Source: Eonycteris spelaea
Lineage: Eukaryota; Chordata; Mammalia; Chiroptera; Pteropodidae
DNA: 64,000 bases
Reading direction: 5' to 3'
Assembly (NCBI GenBank): GCA_003508835.1
Contig: PUFA01000072.1
Coordinates: forward strand, 7,352,501-7,416,500
Below the pieces are notes generated by a model, which saw only the letters and a program-made list of their open reading frames with translations, made no database searches and was not told the DNA's origin. Both the position numbers and the translations under genes were made by a program. Below are positions 23,835-36,044 of the stretch, piece after piece. The number at the start of each line of letters is the position of its first letter. The stretch's first letter is position 1.

Positions 23835-24475
23835 GACATTAAAAGAATCTTCACAAATAAACTTGACATTTCCTACAAAGAACATGAATTTCTTTTGTAA
23901 TTGGGAAAAAATTATAATTAATCTTGAACAAATAATTATAATAAAAATAACCTTGAGAGGAGAAGCAATGTCACAACACAGCAACTTAAAGCCTTGGAAT
24001 GTTTGTAAGAGGCCGGCACATCCTCACCGGCTCCAGCCTGCTTCACCCTGAGTCTAACAGTTGATTGGAACTTGGTCTCCCCCGCCCCACCAGGTTAGAA
24101 AGCTGAAGTTTTCCCATAAAGCGAAGGTCGTGCTAATCACTGTGATTCGTGCTTCTCTTGGCACTGCTCAATGAGATGTGCTTTGGGGCGAGGATCGCCT
24201 TTGATGCACATCAAAGCTCATGGGAAGCCCACCCGGCTCTTTCTCCGAAGGATGTGGCTGCAGCGGTCGGATCCCAGAAGCTGAGATTCTCTGTGGCGAT
24301 GGGGCTGGTCCCCGCCGGCGGTGTAGAGTGCCCGTTCTCCTTGGCCAGGGTAACCAGAGAAGGGTCATTTTCTATGTCTACTTCCTCTCCAGTCCCAAAC
24401 TCGGCTTCTGAAGGCAGAGGAGTCCCTGAAACCTCCTAAAATAGCCTCCTGCTGGAACGAAGCAATGCGATGCAC
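23835..24475. other. Intergenic DNA, no gene seen
   Basis: Includes an AT-rich patch at 23890-23960 with several ATTATAATTA-type cores. Otherwise no recognisable element. Confidence 0.
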
Positions 24476-24479
24476 ACCA

Positions 24480-24870
24480 CGGTATGCATGTTGATTTCTA
24501 TTTTTGGTTCTTATCAAGATTTATTTTTCCTCCCTTCAGGTAAATCGTGACCTTGGACTTGCCGCTTTCCCACATTTGCAGCCTGGGTCAATGAATCTTG
24601 GTATTGACCTCGGGGGCCATCAATAGCTGCTTATTGTTGAGATATTTCAATGTCAATACGTGGCCCCGTGGAAGTGGGAGGGGGGTTGCCGAGCAAACCC
24701 GGCAGCTAAAAACCAATTCCTTTTCTCCCCGTTGTCATCTCGATACGGAGGGGGCAGCTTCTAAAACTGATTAACTTTTCTTCAGGGAGTGGGAAACCAA
24801 ACACCCCAACATAGCCTGAATCCTGAAAAGGGAACTTTCTCAGAATTATTATCCATTATTACGAAAGGAG
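24480..24870. promoter_or_regulatory. Strong candidate conserved noncoding element
   Basis: About 390 bp with no repeat resemblance and unusually rich in transcription-factor-like words: ttatcaagatttattttt, GGTATTGACC (about 24600), GCCATCAATAGC, GCTTATTGTTGAG, ATGTCAATACG (about 24650), CTGATTAAC and TCCATTATTACG. The ATTGAC/GTCAAT words recur in both orientations, resembling PBX/MEIS/HOX-type sites. CpGs are retained within AT-rich sequence. Enhancer function is inference. Confidence 0.
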
Positions 24871-24889
24871 AGAAACACCCATGCGTGTT

Positions 24890-24955
24890 CTCTCTGTCTG
24901 TCTGTCTCTCTCTCCCTTGCACGCATGCGCGCACACACACACACACAGTGTCACA
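24890..24955. repeat. (TCTG)/(TC)n and (CA)n simple repeat
   Basis: Short tracts of tctgtctg, tctctc and acacac placed end to end around a gcatgcgcgc core. Confidence 0.
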
Positions 24956-25119
24956 CTCAGTCCTATAAGAAGATCCAAAACACTTTGGTTATAGATACTT
25001 GGTTACTTTGAGCCCATCACATCCTGTGCTTACAAACCCAATTGCCCCCCCACCCCCCCAGCCCAGGCTTAACTGAAGAGTAGGCCAGCCGGTAGAGTGA
25101 AACGAGCTTCCACTCGGGC

Positions 25120-25265
25120 ATTTGACACTCCTACAAGTAAATTCCATGTTTATGACTGACGAGATACAGCATCCTCACCTGTACAACGGGGATACTGCTC
25201 GCCTTTTCCGAAGGTCGGAAATGTCAACCATACGTGCTCGGCACCTCTCAGGTGTTCTGTGGATC
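25120..25265 (+). repeat. MIR SINE fragment
   Basis: Contains agcatcctcacctgtacaac, ggggatactgctc and tacgtgctcggcacctctca, a diverged forward MIR core and tail. Confidence 0.
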
Positions 25266-25269
25266 CCCG

Positions 25270-25960
25270 TTCTTCTTGTCGTGTTATAACTGCACTTGCT
25301 CAGCTGGGCTGAGAGGATCAGGACTCTTCACTTGGAGTCCCACCTCTCGTCCCCTGACATGCTACACTCTAGTCACTTATCCCTGGTTTGCATTTATAAA
25401 AAACATTTAAAAAATTACTAGGTGGCTGGAGTTTAAATACTCTCTTATTATCAAACTGTGTGTTTATCTGTCTTTACTGGTCATGTTTTCAGCTATTGGC
25501 CCATTTATTTGCCACCTTGGTGTCCTTGGCCTGTCTTAGAGGCTCCTGGGGGCAATGCTGAGAATGAGCAGAGTTCTCTGGACCTGGGACAGGGGTAGGG
25601 ACTTTCTGCACCACCCCCGCCCCGGGCCGCACTGGTTCTACTCCATCCAGGGTGCACGGTGGGGCTCACCATCCCTACCTACTTTCCTTACTCTCTTTCC
25701 TTCCCCCTCATCATCTCCAAGCTCTTGGCAGGCAGGCAACAGCAGGCTCCCAGCTTCTTTCTTTCCAAGTCACGCCCCACCCAGAGTAGCAGTGGATTAT
25801 GAGTACGGCCTTGGTAATGACAGAGAAGGCCTAAAATGAAGGTGACCACTCTGCTGTGACTCCTGGACTGAGTGGCGACTTATCCTGTTAAGACTTGCCC
25901 TAGTGATCACAGAAAGATGCATAGACTGAGGTGGATGGAAGAGGCTGGGGAAGACATGAA
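25270..25960. other. Intergenic DNA, no gene seen
   Basis: No exon or clear repeat recognised. The longest open frame (25555-25839, plus) has no family resemblance. Confidence 0.
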
Positions 25961-25964
25961 ACTC

Positions 25965-26125
25965 AGTGTAGGCTCTTTACAAACAGGATTTCACTGAACG
26001 CTCAAAACTGCCCTGAGAGGTGGGCATCAAGATCCCTGTTTTGCAGGTGAGAAAGCAGGCTCAGATAGTTTAAGCGCTGAGATTTGAACTTTGGTCTCTG
26101 TGACTCCAGATCCCATGCATAATTG
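25965..26125 (-). repeat. MIR SINE fragment
   Basis: Contains gccctgagaggtgggcatca, ttttgcaggtgagaaagcag and gctgagatttgaactttggt, a reverse-orientation MIR in good order. Confidence 0.
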
Positions 26126-26129
26126 AACA

Positions 26130-26965
26130 GTTGTGTTGGAAGGAAGAATTCCAGGGCAGAGGAGAGTTATGAAGAAGACATTTAAGCATCTAATCTGGTC
26201 AAAGGGTTAGACTAAGATGCCCTTTATTCCTTCCTCCTGCTCTGAAATTCAAAGAATAGAAATAAGAAGTGCCTGCCTTGCTTAAGACCATTCCTGGCAG
26301 AACGTCTCAGTCCTTGAAGAACAGTCTCCCTTTCAGAGCAGATTTCACTAATGGGCTTGTTTGGGGCAGATTCCAAAATCCTTCACCTATAGTTATCTCT
26401 GGACACTGGCTCATGCTGTCAGAATTCTAATCTTAAACACCCCAAACTTAGAATACTCAGGTCGAATCACAGATTTGCATATGCAAATCAATACTTGCCC
26501 ACATGCACGCTCCCCTTCCTAACCAAGCAAAAAGTAAAAGATCGCATGTTAGCAAGAGGTAAGCATATCTTATGTTGATGCAACTTCAGACAGAATGCAA
26601 AGAGTTTGCTCACTAATTTATTTATTCAATAACCAGAAACATGTGTTGTGTGCTCACCATGTGTCAGACAGGGCACTAGGGCTTGGACCTGGGCACAAAA
26701 AAATAGAAATTCATGTGTTAGTTGTTACAGTAAGCAGATATTAGTTTAGTAATTAGTGTATATCTGTGTGTATATAATTTATTAACCACAGGTTTCTTGC
26801 CCAAAAGAAACTCCAAATTCAGCAGAGAAAACAGACATACAAATAATTATGATATTGTGAGAATAATAGCATTAATGTAGGCAGGATCAAAGAAGAAGAT
26901 ACTAGAATAAGTGCCGAAGGCTACTGGAGAAGTTGAGAAAGACTTCAAGGAGAAAGAGGCGAAGG
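26130..26965. other. Intergenic DNA, no gene seen
   Basis: A weak MIR/L2-like tail lies at 26600-26700 (tttattcaataacc, then catgtgtcagacagggcact). Otherwise nothing recognisable. Confidence 0.
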
Positions 26966-26999
26966 TTGAGTGAGCATCTTTCAGACGGACAAGGAGCAC

Positions 27000-29900
27000 A
27001 GGAGCTGCCTATGCAGAAAGAACATTCATTTATTTAATAGTTATTTATTAGGACTTTTGCTTTTGGTTAGAATGGAAATTTGCTATAAGTTAGGATGTAA
27101 AAGTTTGCAAGAGATTCTCCTCCCACACACACTCTCTATCCTAAAAAGCTGGATGAACTACATACACGCATATTTCAAAACCCATCAGATAGCTGAGAAC
27201 ACAAATTCCAGAAATTTATGAATCCATCCAAAGACAGAAGAGACCCATCCCCGACTATGGGCATGGCAAGAGAGAGGCTAAACTCATTACAGTGGGGGTA
27301 AAAAAAAACGAGTCAAGCTTTAATAATTTTAATAGTTATGTGGAGGTTGACTCAAAAGATTTGTATTCTGCGGAGCCCAGTCACTCTTTGCAATTCTCTC
27401 CCAAGAGTACAGAGGTGAAGGCAAGTCGGGAGGGCTGAGAGATCCCCTCAGTCTGCACCAGGCCCTTACCAAGTGAAATGCAGCATCCATCCAAAGGATG
27501 TGGGCAGAGAAAGAGGGTGGAGAGAGATTGCCAAGGAAGAAAGCCAAGAGTAAAGCCGGAGAGCGAAAGAACTTCCCCAGTGGACCCAACACCCAAACAC
27601 CTGGGCTCTGAAACAGAGAGATCCCTATGGTTCAGAAGATTTACAAATGTTCAGGTCCCAAGCCACAGGGAAAGTCCCAATCCAACCCTCAAAACATTTG
27701 AAGTCAGGGGCAGACCATTTGTAACTAAAGAGACAATGAACTCAACTCAGCTACAGATTCACTTGACTCAGCCTCCTGCCTTAGTGAGTAATTATTTGTA
27801 CTTTAGTCTCTACTGTTCTTTTATACACAATGCCTGAAATATAATTAAAAATTACAAACACTTGATGAAGCAGGGAAATGTGACCTATAATCAAGAGGAA
27901 AATATCATCGAAGCAGAACCACAAATATTCCAGATGTTGCAACAAGCGAACAAAGACTTTAAAAGAACAATTTTAAATAGTTTAATGGATCTAGTGTGGG
28001 AAGTGAAAGACATGTTAACAGATGGTGAATTGTAGCATCAAATTACATATTAAAAAACCAAATGGTTATTCTAAAACTAAAAACAGCTGAATCAGAAATA
28101 AAGAGCTTACTCAATAGGCATAATATCAGACTAGACATAACAAAAGAAAGAATCGGTGAACTTGAATATAGGTCAATAGAATCATCTGATTAAGCAGAAA
28201 GAGAAAACTACAACAACAAAACAAATAGATCATCTGAGCCCCGTGGGATGACAGTAATATGACCTAATGTATGCCTAATTACAGTCCCAGAAGAAAAAGA
28301 GGTAAGATGCAGCAGAAGACATTTTTGGACAGATATAGTCAGAAATATCCCAAAGTTAATGGAGACATTCGCAGATCCAAAAGGTTAACAATCTCCAATA
28401 AGAATAAATGTATGTGTATATATATCTATATAAATATAGATACATCTATACACACGTGCCTAGCCATATCATAGTCAAACTATTGAAAACCAAAGATAAA
28501 GAGAACATTTTTCAAGTCACCAACTAAAAAGTACCTAATACATTAAGGGGAATAACAGAATCATGGGTGACCTCTCATGAAAAATGAAAGACGGTAGACA
28601 AGGGAATGACATCTTCGAAATGTTAAAAATAAAAACATCAAACTGTCAATGTAGAATTTTATGCCCGGTGTAAATATTCTCCAAAAATAAAAATGAAACG
28701 GAAAAAATTGGGGGAGGAAAAGGGTGAGCAGCAGACATGCACCACAGGGAATGCTAAAAGAAGTTTATCCGATCGAAGGAACAGCCCCAGATGGAAGCCT
28801 GTATCTGTGGGAAGACATGAAGAGCACCAAAAGGAATAAACAATTACAAATTACCTTTATATATCATGGAAAAATATTTTTAAATTTAAGTAGACGATTA
28901 CTAACTATAGTAAAAATTATAACTGTGCAACGTGCATTTATGCCTTATGTACGCTATATAACAGCAAGAGCACACGAGACAGTAACAAGATTTTTACATT
29001 ATTTGTAAAGCAATACCAAACGATTTAAAGGTAACCTACGTTGACGTAGGGTAACCTAGAGTAACTACTAAAAATGAACACAAAGAAGTATTTCTTTAAA
29101 AATCAATAGGAGAGATAAAATGGAACATTGAAAAATGGCCCATCTATAAAGAAAGCAAATGAAGAATAGGGAAACAAGTAACAGGAAAAACAGAGAGAAG
29201 ATACTGAAAATAGACTTAAACTTATCCATCTCAATAATTTTTAAAACTATAAATGGACCTGACTCTCAAATTTAAAGACAGAGATAGTCAGAATGTATAA
29301 AGGCCATGTCTGACTATATGCTGTTTATAAAAAGCACAGTTTATACAAAACTATGGACAAGTTTAGAACAGTAAAAGATATCCCAATACGAACACCAAAC
29401 ACAAGAAAGCTGATGTGACTAGAGATTATCAGGGAAAGTAGATTTGAAAATGAGGAATATTAGCAGCATTTTATCACATTCATATTTCATATTCATCTTT
29501 CATATTCAAAAAGATGACTTCATCAAGACCTAACAGCCTCACATTTGTATGTACCTAGTTACAGAACTTTAAAATAGGTGAAGTAAAGTTGACAGAACTA
29601 AAGAGGAAATAGAGAAACACACGATCATCGTTGAAGCTGCTGATGCCCCCTGCTCATTAATTGACATAACAAATAGGCAAAGCATCAATAATGGACATAT
29701 AGGGTTTGAATAATACTAGCAAACAACTTACAGTTGAACAACACCATCAACGTATAGTTGGCTTTATGGATCACGGCTATATTCAACAGTGGTATAACAT
29801 GCATGCTTTTCAAATGTACATGAATATTCACCAGGATTTACTATGTGCTGGATCAAAAAAAGTGTCAAAGATTAAAAAACGGAAATCTCACTGAGTACAT

Positions 29901-32300
29901 TCTCTCAACATTACATAATTAAATTATAACTCAGTAACAATAGCTTCTAGATAATCTGCAAATACTTGGAAATTAAGCAATATACTTCAAAAGTATTCAT
30001 CCGCTGGTCAAAGAAAAAAATTGCAAAAGAAATTAGAAAATATTTTAATTTGAATGTGAAATATAATGCATTGAAAATTCTGAAATGAAACTAAAGAAAT
30101 ATTCTAAAAGAAATGTATAGTTTTAAATGTTCCTAATAGAAAAGTAGGGAGATTTAAAATTCACTTTAAGAAGCTGAGGGGGAAAAAAATTAAACCCTCA
30201 GCTGGAAAGATGAAAATATTAAAAGATAAAAGCAGAAATCTATAATACAGAAAATTTAAAAAAAATTGATAAAAACTAATAAAGATAGCCAATTAGCAAA
30301 ATGTTGGTCCTTCAAAAAGATTAATAAATTTAATGAAGCCCAGCAAGACTGATGAAGAAAAAAAGAGAGAGAGAGAGAGCTAGAGAAGACAAATTGCCAG
30401 TATCAGGAATTAAAGAGGCATCACCACTACAGATCCTGTGGACATTAAAAGGACGACAAGATAATATTATAAAAATCGTATGCCAATAAATTTGACAACT
30501 TGGTGAAATGAACAAATTCCTTGAAAAACACAATATGTCACAAGAAGACAAAAATCTGAATCGCCTTATATCAATGATAGAAACTGAAATAAAAAGCAAA
30601 TCCTTCTCATAAAAACAAAAAACAGTTCCAGAGAGTTTTCTTGGAGAATTCTCTCAAAATGTTAAGAAAGAAATAATAGTAATCTTATAGAGAACGGAGA
30701 ACACATTCCAATCCATTTCCTAAGGTTAGTTTATCCCTGATATCAAAACCTGAAATTTTTTTTCAAGAAAAGAAAATTATAGATCAACATTCTTCATGAA
30801 TGTAGGTGCCAAAATCCCCAGAAAATATTATCATATTTAATCCAGCAATATTTGAAAAAAAATAATATGACAATGAGACAATGACCAAATGGGTTTATCC
30901 CAGGGATGCAAGATTAATTTAATATTGATCGTATAACAGAATAAAGAAGAAAAACCTTGGTCCTCTTAATAGATGCTGGCAGAGGCTTTAACAAAATGTA
31001 ACCCTTATTTATGATTTTTAAAAATCTCAGCATAGTAAAAATTAAAAAACAACAAACTTTTTCAACTGAATCAAGGGCACGTATTATCTATAACCTATCT
31101 ATATAGGTCTTATGGTTATATCTATAATCATCTATAACTTAAAGTTAAATCACTTTCCCTTAAGACTGGAAAGAAGTCAAGGGTGCCCATTATTACTACT
31201 TTTGTTCAGCCTCGTACTAGAAGCCCAGCCAGGGTAATAAGAAGGAAAAGAAAGGAAAGCTATAAAGTTTAAAGAAAGAAGAAAGTTGTTTTTATTCACA
31301 GATGACACGATTAGAAATACAGAAAATTTGAATGAATTTATGTAGTAATTCCTAGAATTTGTATGGGAATTTATCAAGATTGTAGGATACAACGTCAATA
31401 TGCTACATTCAATTGTCTGTCTATGTACCAGCAATGAACAATGGGAGAATAAAAGTTTTAAAATGATATAATTAAGAGAGCATAGGAAAAAATCATATAC
31501 TTAGGAATAAATTTAACAGAAGATGAACAAAAAGACCTCTACACTAAAGACTCAACCCATTTCTGAGAGAAAGAAGTCCTAATTAGATGTGGGGATACTC
31601 GCTGCTTATGAATTAGAAGTCAGCATTTTAAGATGGCGTTCTCCCCAAATGGACCTACACGCTTAATAAAACCCCAATCAAGATCCCAACGAGTTTTTCC
31701 CAATAGTTGTGGACGAGCTGTTTCTAAAATCTACACGAAAATAGAAAGGATCCAGAAGAGCCAAAACAGCCTTCCAAACCATAACGACAACAAAGTTTCA
31801 CTCGAGAAATATAAAAACGTAGAGCAGCAAAAAGACGTGTCCAAGCAAGAACAGCCGAAGCAGCCTGTTTTCGGTAGCCTCAAACGGAAAACAACTCAAA
31901 TGTCTATCAACAGAATGGATAATCAAATCACGGTCCAGCCATACAGTGGCGTACGACTCAGTAAGAAGAAATAAACTAATGATACCCCACCAGCAGGCGT
32001 GAATCTCACAGACAGTGTTTGAACGGATGACACAGCACACTGTTTGATTCCACGTGTACGACCTTCAAGGACAGGCAAAACTAATCTATGGTGACAGGAA
32101 TCAGGAAAACAGTTGCTTGTGGTGGGAGAGCTGTGGGTCGACTGATAAGGGACATGAAGTAAATTCCTGAGATGACAGATCGCCCTGTATTTTGATTAGC
32201 GTGGTGGTGGCATGGGTGTGTGCAACTGTCGAACTCCATCCAATTGTTCCTTTCATTTCGTGTAGCTTAAACTTCAATATCGGAGAGAGAGGAGACGGAG
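27000..32300 (+). mobile_element. Long decayed sense L1 (ORF1 and ORF2 remnants)
   Basis: 27860-28690 follows L1 ORF1 (gaacttgaatataggtcaat, ggaatgacatcttcgaaatg, then tcaatgtagaattttatgcc). 29340-30060 follows the endonuclease half of ORF2. 30280-31440 follows the reverse transcriptase and keeps an F-T-D-D box near 31292-31312 in place of the usual F-A-D-D, flanked by tgcaagattaatttaatatt and accagcaatgaacaatggga. 31560-31800 continues ORF2, then a deletion joins to 3' sequence up to about 32300. 27000-27850 may be its 5' end but is less certain. Stops and frameshifts are everywhere, so it is dead. Confidence 0.
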
Positions 32301-32439
32301 AGGGAGGAGAGAAGCTTAAAAAAATTCCAACCAAATGCAGCCGATGGACTTTGGAGCTCGATAGGAACCAACCAACCATAAAAACTCATTTTTGAGACAA
32401 TCAAGAACAATTGATCATGAACTGGGTGATAGGAAGTAG

Positions 32440-32720
32440 TAAATAATTACTGTTATTTTCAATGGGTATGAAGATGGCATTCTTGTTGTTTGTTAGAAAT
32501 ACACATGGAAGTAAAGAAGGGCAAAATGACACGATGTCTGAGATTTGCTTTAAAATGCTTTTGCCAATAACGCATAGAAAAGAGAAAGCAAGATGGCAAA
32601 ACGCTGACAGCTATCGAAGCTGAATGAAGGCGTAAATGGCAGACATCATTTAATTCTTTCTACTTTTGTGTCCGCCTACGGTTTTCCATACAAACGTTAA
32701 AAAATAAAATCTAAGTGAAA
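32440..32720 (+). repeat. L1 3' end fragment
   Basis: Contains ctgagatttgctttaaaatg, ttctttctacttttgtgtcc and a tail of aaaaataaaatctaagtg, resembling a 5'-truncated L1 3' terminus. Confidence 0.
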
Positions 32721-32981
32721 AAAATTAACCTTAGGTTAAGGCCATGCCACTCCTCGATTCAGAAACCTCCAGCGGCTTTTCATGCTAGAGCACAATCCAG
32801 AATCTTCTCCGGTACACAGAAATCTATTAATAGGATGTGAAACCAACCTAGGTCATGATCAGCATTTTTATTATAGGAAACAGGACAAAATGAAACAGAA
32901 GAGTAAAAAAGTAAAAATACTAGAGGGCGTAATATGTATAATAAAGATAAGTATTGCTTCCTGAAGCGTTCTATTTGAGCT

Positions 32982-33013
<32 letters not shown>
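32982..33013. repeat. (GT)n microsatellite
   Basis: About 15 GT units followed by a gcatgcgtgtgtgcatgc palindromic patch. Alternating purine/pyrimidine DNA of this type can adopt the Z form. Confidence 0.
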
Positions 33014-33169
33014 AGCATGCGTGTGTGCATGCATACGCAGGTCTGTTTTTTCCTCAGTGGATTATAGTAGGCTTCAAAAACACGCTCTATGTGATATCCC
33101 CTGCATCTCATCTCATTCCACCTTGCTTCCCACACCTCACTCCACTCCTCCCTGCTACGCATCCATTAC

Positions 33170-33490
33170 TCTGCCCTCGGTACCCACGCAGGTCTCCGTT
33201 CCTCTCTTCTTCAAATATCTGCTCAAATGTCACCGTATCAGAGAGATTTTCCCGGTCATCTTATGCCGCATCCCTCTCCAGCCCCCTTCTTCGGCCCTCA
33301 CTACCCCTTGGCATACTGCACATCTCTGGGTTTATCTGTGCACTGGCTCTCTCCTTACTCCATCCCAGAATGGCGGCCCCGTGAGAGCCAGGAATTAACC
33401 TGTCTTGTTCATTGTAGTACCCCGGCACATAAAATATTGCTTGGCACAGAGTAGGCTCTCAATAAATAGTCAATGAGTGGGAAAAAAAAA
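33170..33490 (+). repeat. L2 LINE 3' end
   Basis: Contains tctgctcaaatgtcaccgta, aattaacctgtcttgttcat, tggcacagagtaggctctca and ataaatagtcaatgagtg, then an A run. This is a well-preserved L2 3' end. Confidence 0.
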
Positions 33491-33494
33491 ATCC

Positions 33495-33785
33495 ACCGAG
33501 GGCCTTCTGGGACTGTACCTGGAGCTGGGGACTCTGCAGTAAACAGGGAAGATGTGGATCAGACTCTTACGAAGCTGGGAGCTGCAGGAAAACGAACACG
33601 GAACCAGGCTGGGGTGTGTTTCAACTGTGCAAAGCAGACCCAAGGACAAACACTAGGTCCTGTGAGGGCTACTCTGTGTGTGTATGCACATGTGTGTCAT
33701 GGTGTGTGCAGGTTGGGGGAGGGCGGATGTCCTCATAAAGCACGTCTCTGAGAACAATGTGGAAACCGAGACCCACAAACCAATC
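33495..33785. other. Intergenic DNA, no gene seen
   Basis: Nothing recognisable apart from a short GT-rich stretch at 33675-33710. Confidence 0.
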
Positions 33786-33789
33786 ATCA

Positions 33790-34255
33790 AAAGACAAACG
33801 ATACAATGATCAATGGATCAAATGCCCAAACAGACACTTCACACCACGGCTTCTAAAAGCAAAGGAAAAGAGGCTCAGCATCGCCAGTCAACAGGGTGAT
33901 TCAGGTTGAAAGCACAGTGCGCAGCCACTGTGCGCTCAGCGGAAGGATGCCTTTAAAAAGACGGACAACACCCAGTGTTGACAAAGATGTGGGAGGCGCA
34001 GGAACCCTCCCTCACACAGCCTGTGACAATGGAAAACCGTTGGCCTCCCATAGAGTTAAGTGTATACTTATTCTCTGACCGACCAAGTCCATTCTGAAGT
34101 ACGTACACAAGAGAAATGGAAACGTATCCGTAAGCTGTGAACGCGAGTGTTCATGGCAGTGTATTAGTAACCCCCCAAAGCAGAAATAACCAGAAGAGGG
34201 AACTTTCTGTGGGGATGGAAATGTTCCGTAGATCCTAATTTGGGCGATGATACAT

Positions 34256-34299
<44 letters not shown>

Positions 34300-34345
34300 C
34301 CATCCAACTATGCGCTTAAGAGCTATGCAGTTTACTGTATGCAGA
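33790..34345 (+). repeat. L1 3' fragment carrying a (TG)n tract
   Basis: Follows L1 from the ORF2 3' end into the 3' untranslated region: ccaaacagacacttcacacc, agtgttgacaaagatgtggg, tggaaatgttccgtagatcc, then tatgcagtttactgtatgca. The (TG)n run at 34259-34296 lies inside. Many CpGs are present that L1 consensus sequences lack. Confidence 0.
34259..34296. repeat. (TG)n microsatellite
   Basis: About 19 perfect TG units. Confidence 0.
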
Positions 34346-34349
34346 ACAC

Positions 34350-35085
34350 GCGCTGCCCCTTCCCTGCCCCAAACAAAGCAAGTCCTGCAGAATGAGTAGA
34401 AATGGGAAAAGGGGAGGGAGGAGAGCACTCAGGCCGAGGGAACCACACCCAGGAAGTGGGGGGGGGATGGTGCTGGGCCAGGGTGGGGCAGGGGACGAGA
34501 GTTTCTGATTCACGATATTCCGAGGGTAAAGTCGGGGTTCAGTGGAATGCAGACGGCAGCAGGACAGGGAAAGGTGTTCTCGGTGGGCTGCGGGGGTGTA
34601 CACACACTGCGAGAAGGGAGCCCGAGGATCGCATCTGGTGGTGCGGCTGGCAGAGGGCAGCCAAGGAGCCTCCTCCCTGAGTTCGTTATCTGCCGCGTAA
34701 CAAACAGCCCCAGAATTGAGTGCCTTCGAGGAACAGCCGTTGAATCAGCTCACGATCGTGCAATGTGGGCTGGGGTCGGCCAGGCAATTCTTCAGCTGGC
34801 CGTGCCGGCGGGCTCTGGTGGCAGGTCGGCGGGGACGCCGGCTGGGCTGGGCCATTCCCTTTCTCTCCGGGAATTCTCAGAACCTCTCCTCCTCCACGCG
34901 GTCCTGTGTGGTGCCTCCGGCAGGAAAGCGGGGCTTCGTCCACGGCTCGGGGCTGCCAAGAGTGCAAAGCAGAAGCTTTCAGACTTTCTCAGGCCGGGCG
35001 CTGTCGCATTGTAACTGTTAAAGTCCGTCCCAAGGCCAGCCCAGATTCAAGGGGAGGGGACCACACAAAGGTGACCATTGTACCG
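34350..35085. other. Intergenic DNA, no gene seen
   Basis: GC-rich, with a G run at 34459-34467. Several overlapping open frames (for example 34547-35014) are unrelated to any family I know and read as noise in GC-rich DNA. A weak old-transposon signature (gttatctgccgcgtaacaaa) lies near 34686. Confidence 0.
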
Positions 35086-35089
35086 ACTA

Positions 35090-35235
35090 CCTTAGCCATG
35101 GGACCGCGGGCAAGTCATTTAACCCCTCGGTGTTCTCACCTTTAAAATGAGATGAGACGGGCGTTTACCTCAGTGTCCTTGTCTGGACCGAAGACATACA
35201 AGGAAAGAGCGTGGCCGAGGGCCTGGTGCAGAATG
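35090..35235 (+). repeat. MIR SINE fragment
   Basis: Contains gcaagtcatttaacccct, tgttctcacctttaaaatga and gcgtttacctcagtg, a forward MIR. Confidence 0.
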
Positions 35236-35479
35236 ATGGCGAGCATCATCCTTGCCATGGCTCAGGCTGCGCAGAGAGGTGTTTGCTGAGCCCTGCAGGG
35301 CCGGCGCCCTGCCAGGGCCTCGCCTGACCTTCTGAAGGAAGCTCTGCCCCCCGCCCCCCCCGGAGGCAGTGGGCTTCCCGAGAGCCCTCACTGTCAAGTG
35401 TCTCATTTCCCCCAGCGTGGACTGCCCAGGCGGAGGCCCGGCGAGGAGCCCTGGCTGTGCCCCTCCCCCTGCCTCCCAT

Positions 35480-35580
35480 CTTCTTGTTTTCTTTTCGGTA
35501 ATTAAATACAGGTCAGCTATTTGCATGAATAACTGTTGCCTGGCCAACCCAGAGATCATCTTGAAGTGACAGCGCCTTTG
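35480..35580. promoter_or_regulatory. Candidate conserved noncoding element
   Basis: Contains CGGTAATTAAATAC, the octamer-like CTATTTGCATGAATAA (POU-type), and TTGCCTGGCCAA, a full NFI-type palindrome, within 80 bp. No repeat resemblance. An enhancer role is inferred. Confidence 0.
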
Positions 35581-35612
35581 CCCTGTGTCCCACACCTCTC
35601 TCCCGATCTCTC

Positions 35613-35662
35613 ATTCTCTCTCTCTCTCTCTCTCTCAATCTCTCTCTCTCTCTCTCTCTCTC
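35613..35662. repeat. (CT)n microsatellite
   Basis: Two CT runs separated by aat at 35637-35639. Confidence 0.
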
Positions 35663-36044
35663 ATCCTCGGGGCATTCTTTGTAACACTTACTTCCTGTCA
35701 ACCAGCCTCTGAAGAGAGTAGGGTGCAAAGCCAGTGAATCTTCCAAACCCGTCTTAAAAACCTTTTCTTTTTTCATGGTAAAAGGGCCTTCCAGCTCTGT
35801 CCCACCATCCCCCCCCCTCCAAGTTCAGCATCCCTCGGTAGGGCAAATGCATAACAATGAAAAGTTCCTAGGTTCGGTAATGCTTTTCAATGGATGTATT
35901 CTATTCATCCCCACCAGCAAGAGGAATACTGATAGATATATCTGAGAGACACGTAATTGATTCTGGTTTCAGGCAATATTGGCACCTCACGGATTCGAGC
36001 GCGCTGCCCTGCCCCCGCTCCCCGTTTCAATGCTGAGGATCCCC

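Noticed and set aside
31633..31974. 113-codon frame as a possible small gene
   Set aside because: It lies within the decayed L1, spans the internal deletion joint and has no independent start context.
34547..35014. 155-codon plus-strand frame
   Set aside because: No recognisable domain and several equally long frames overlap it.
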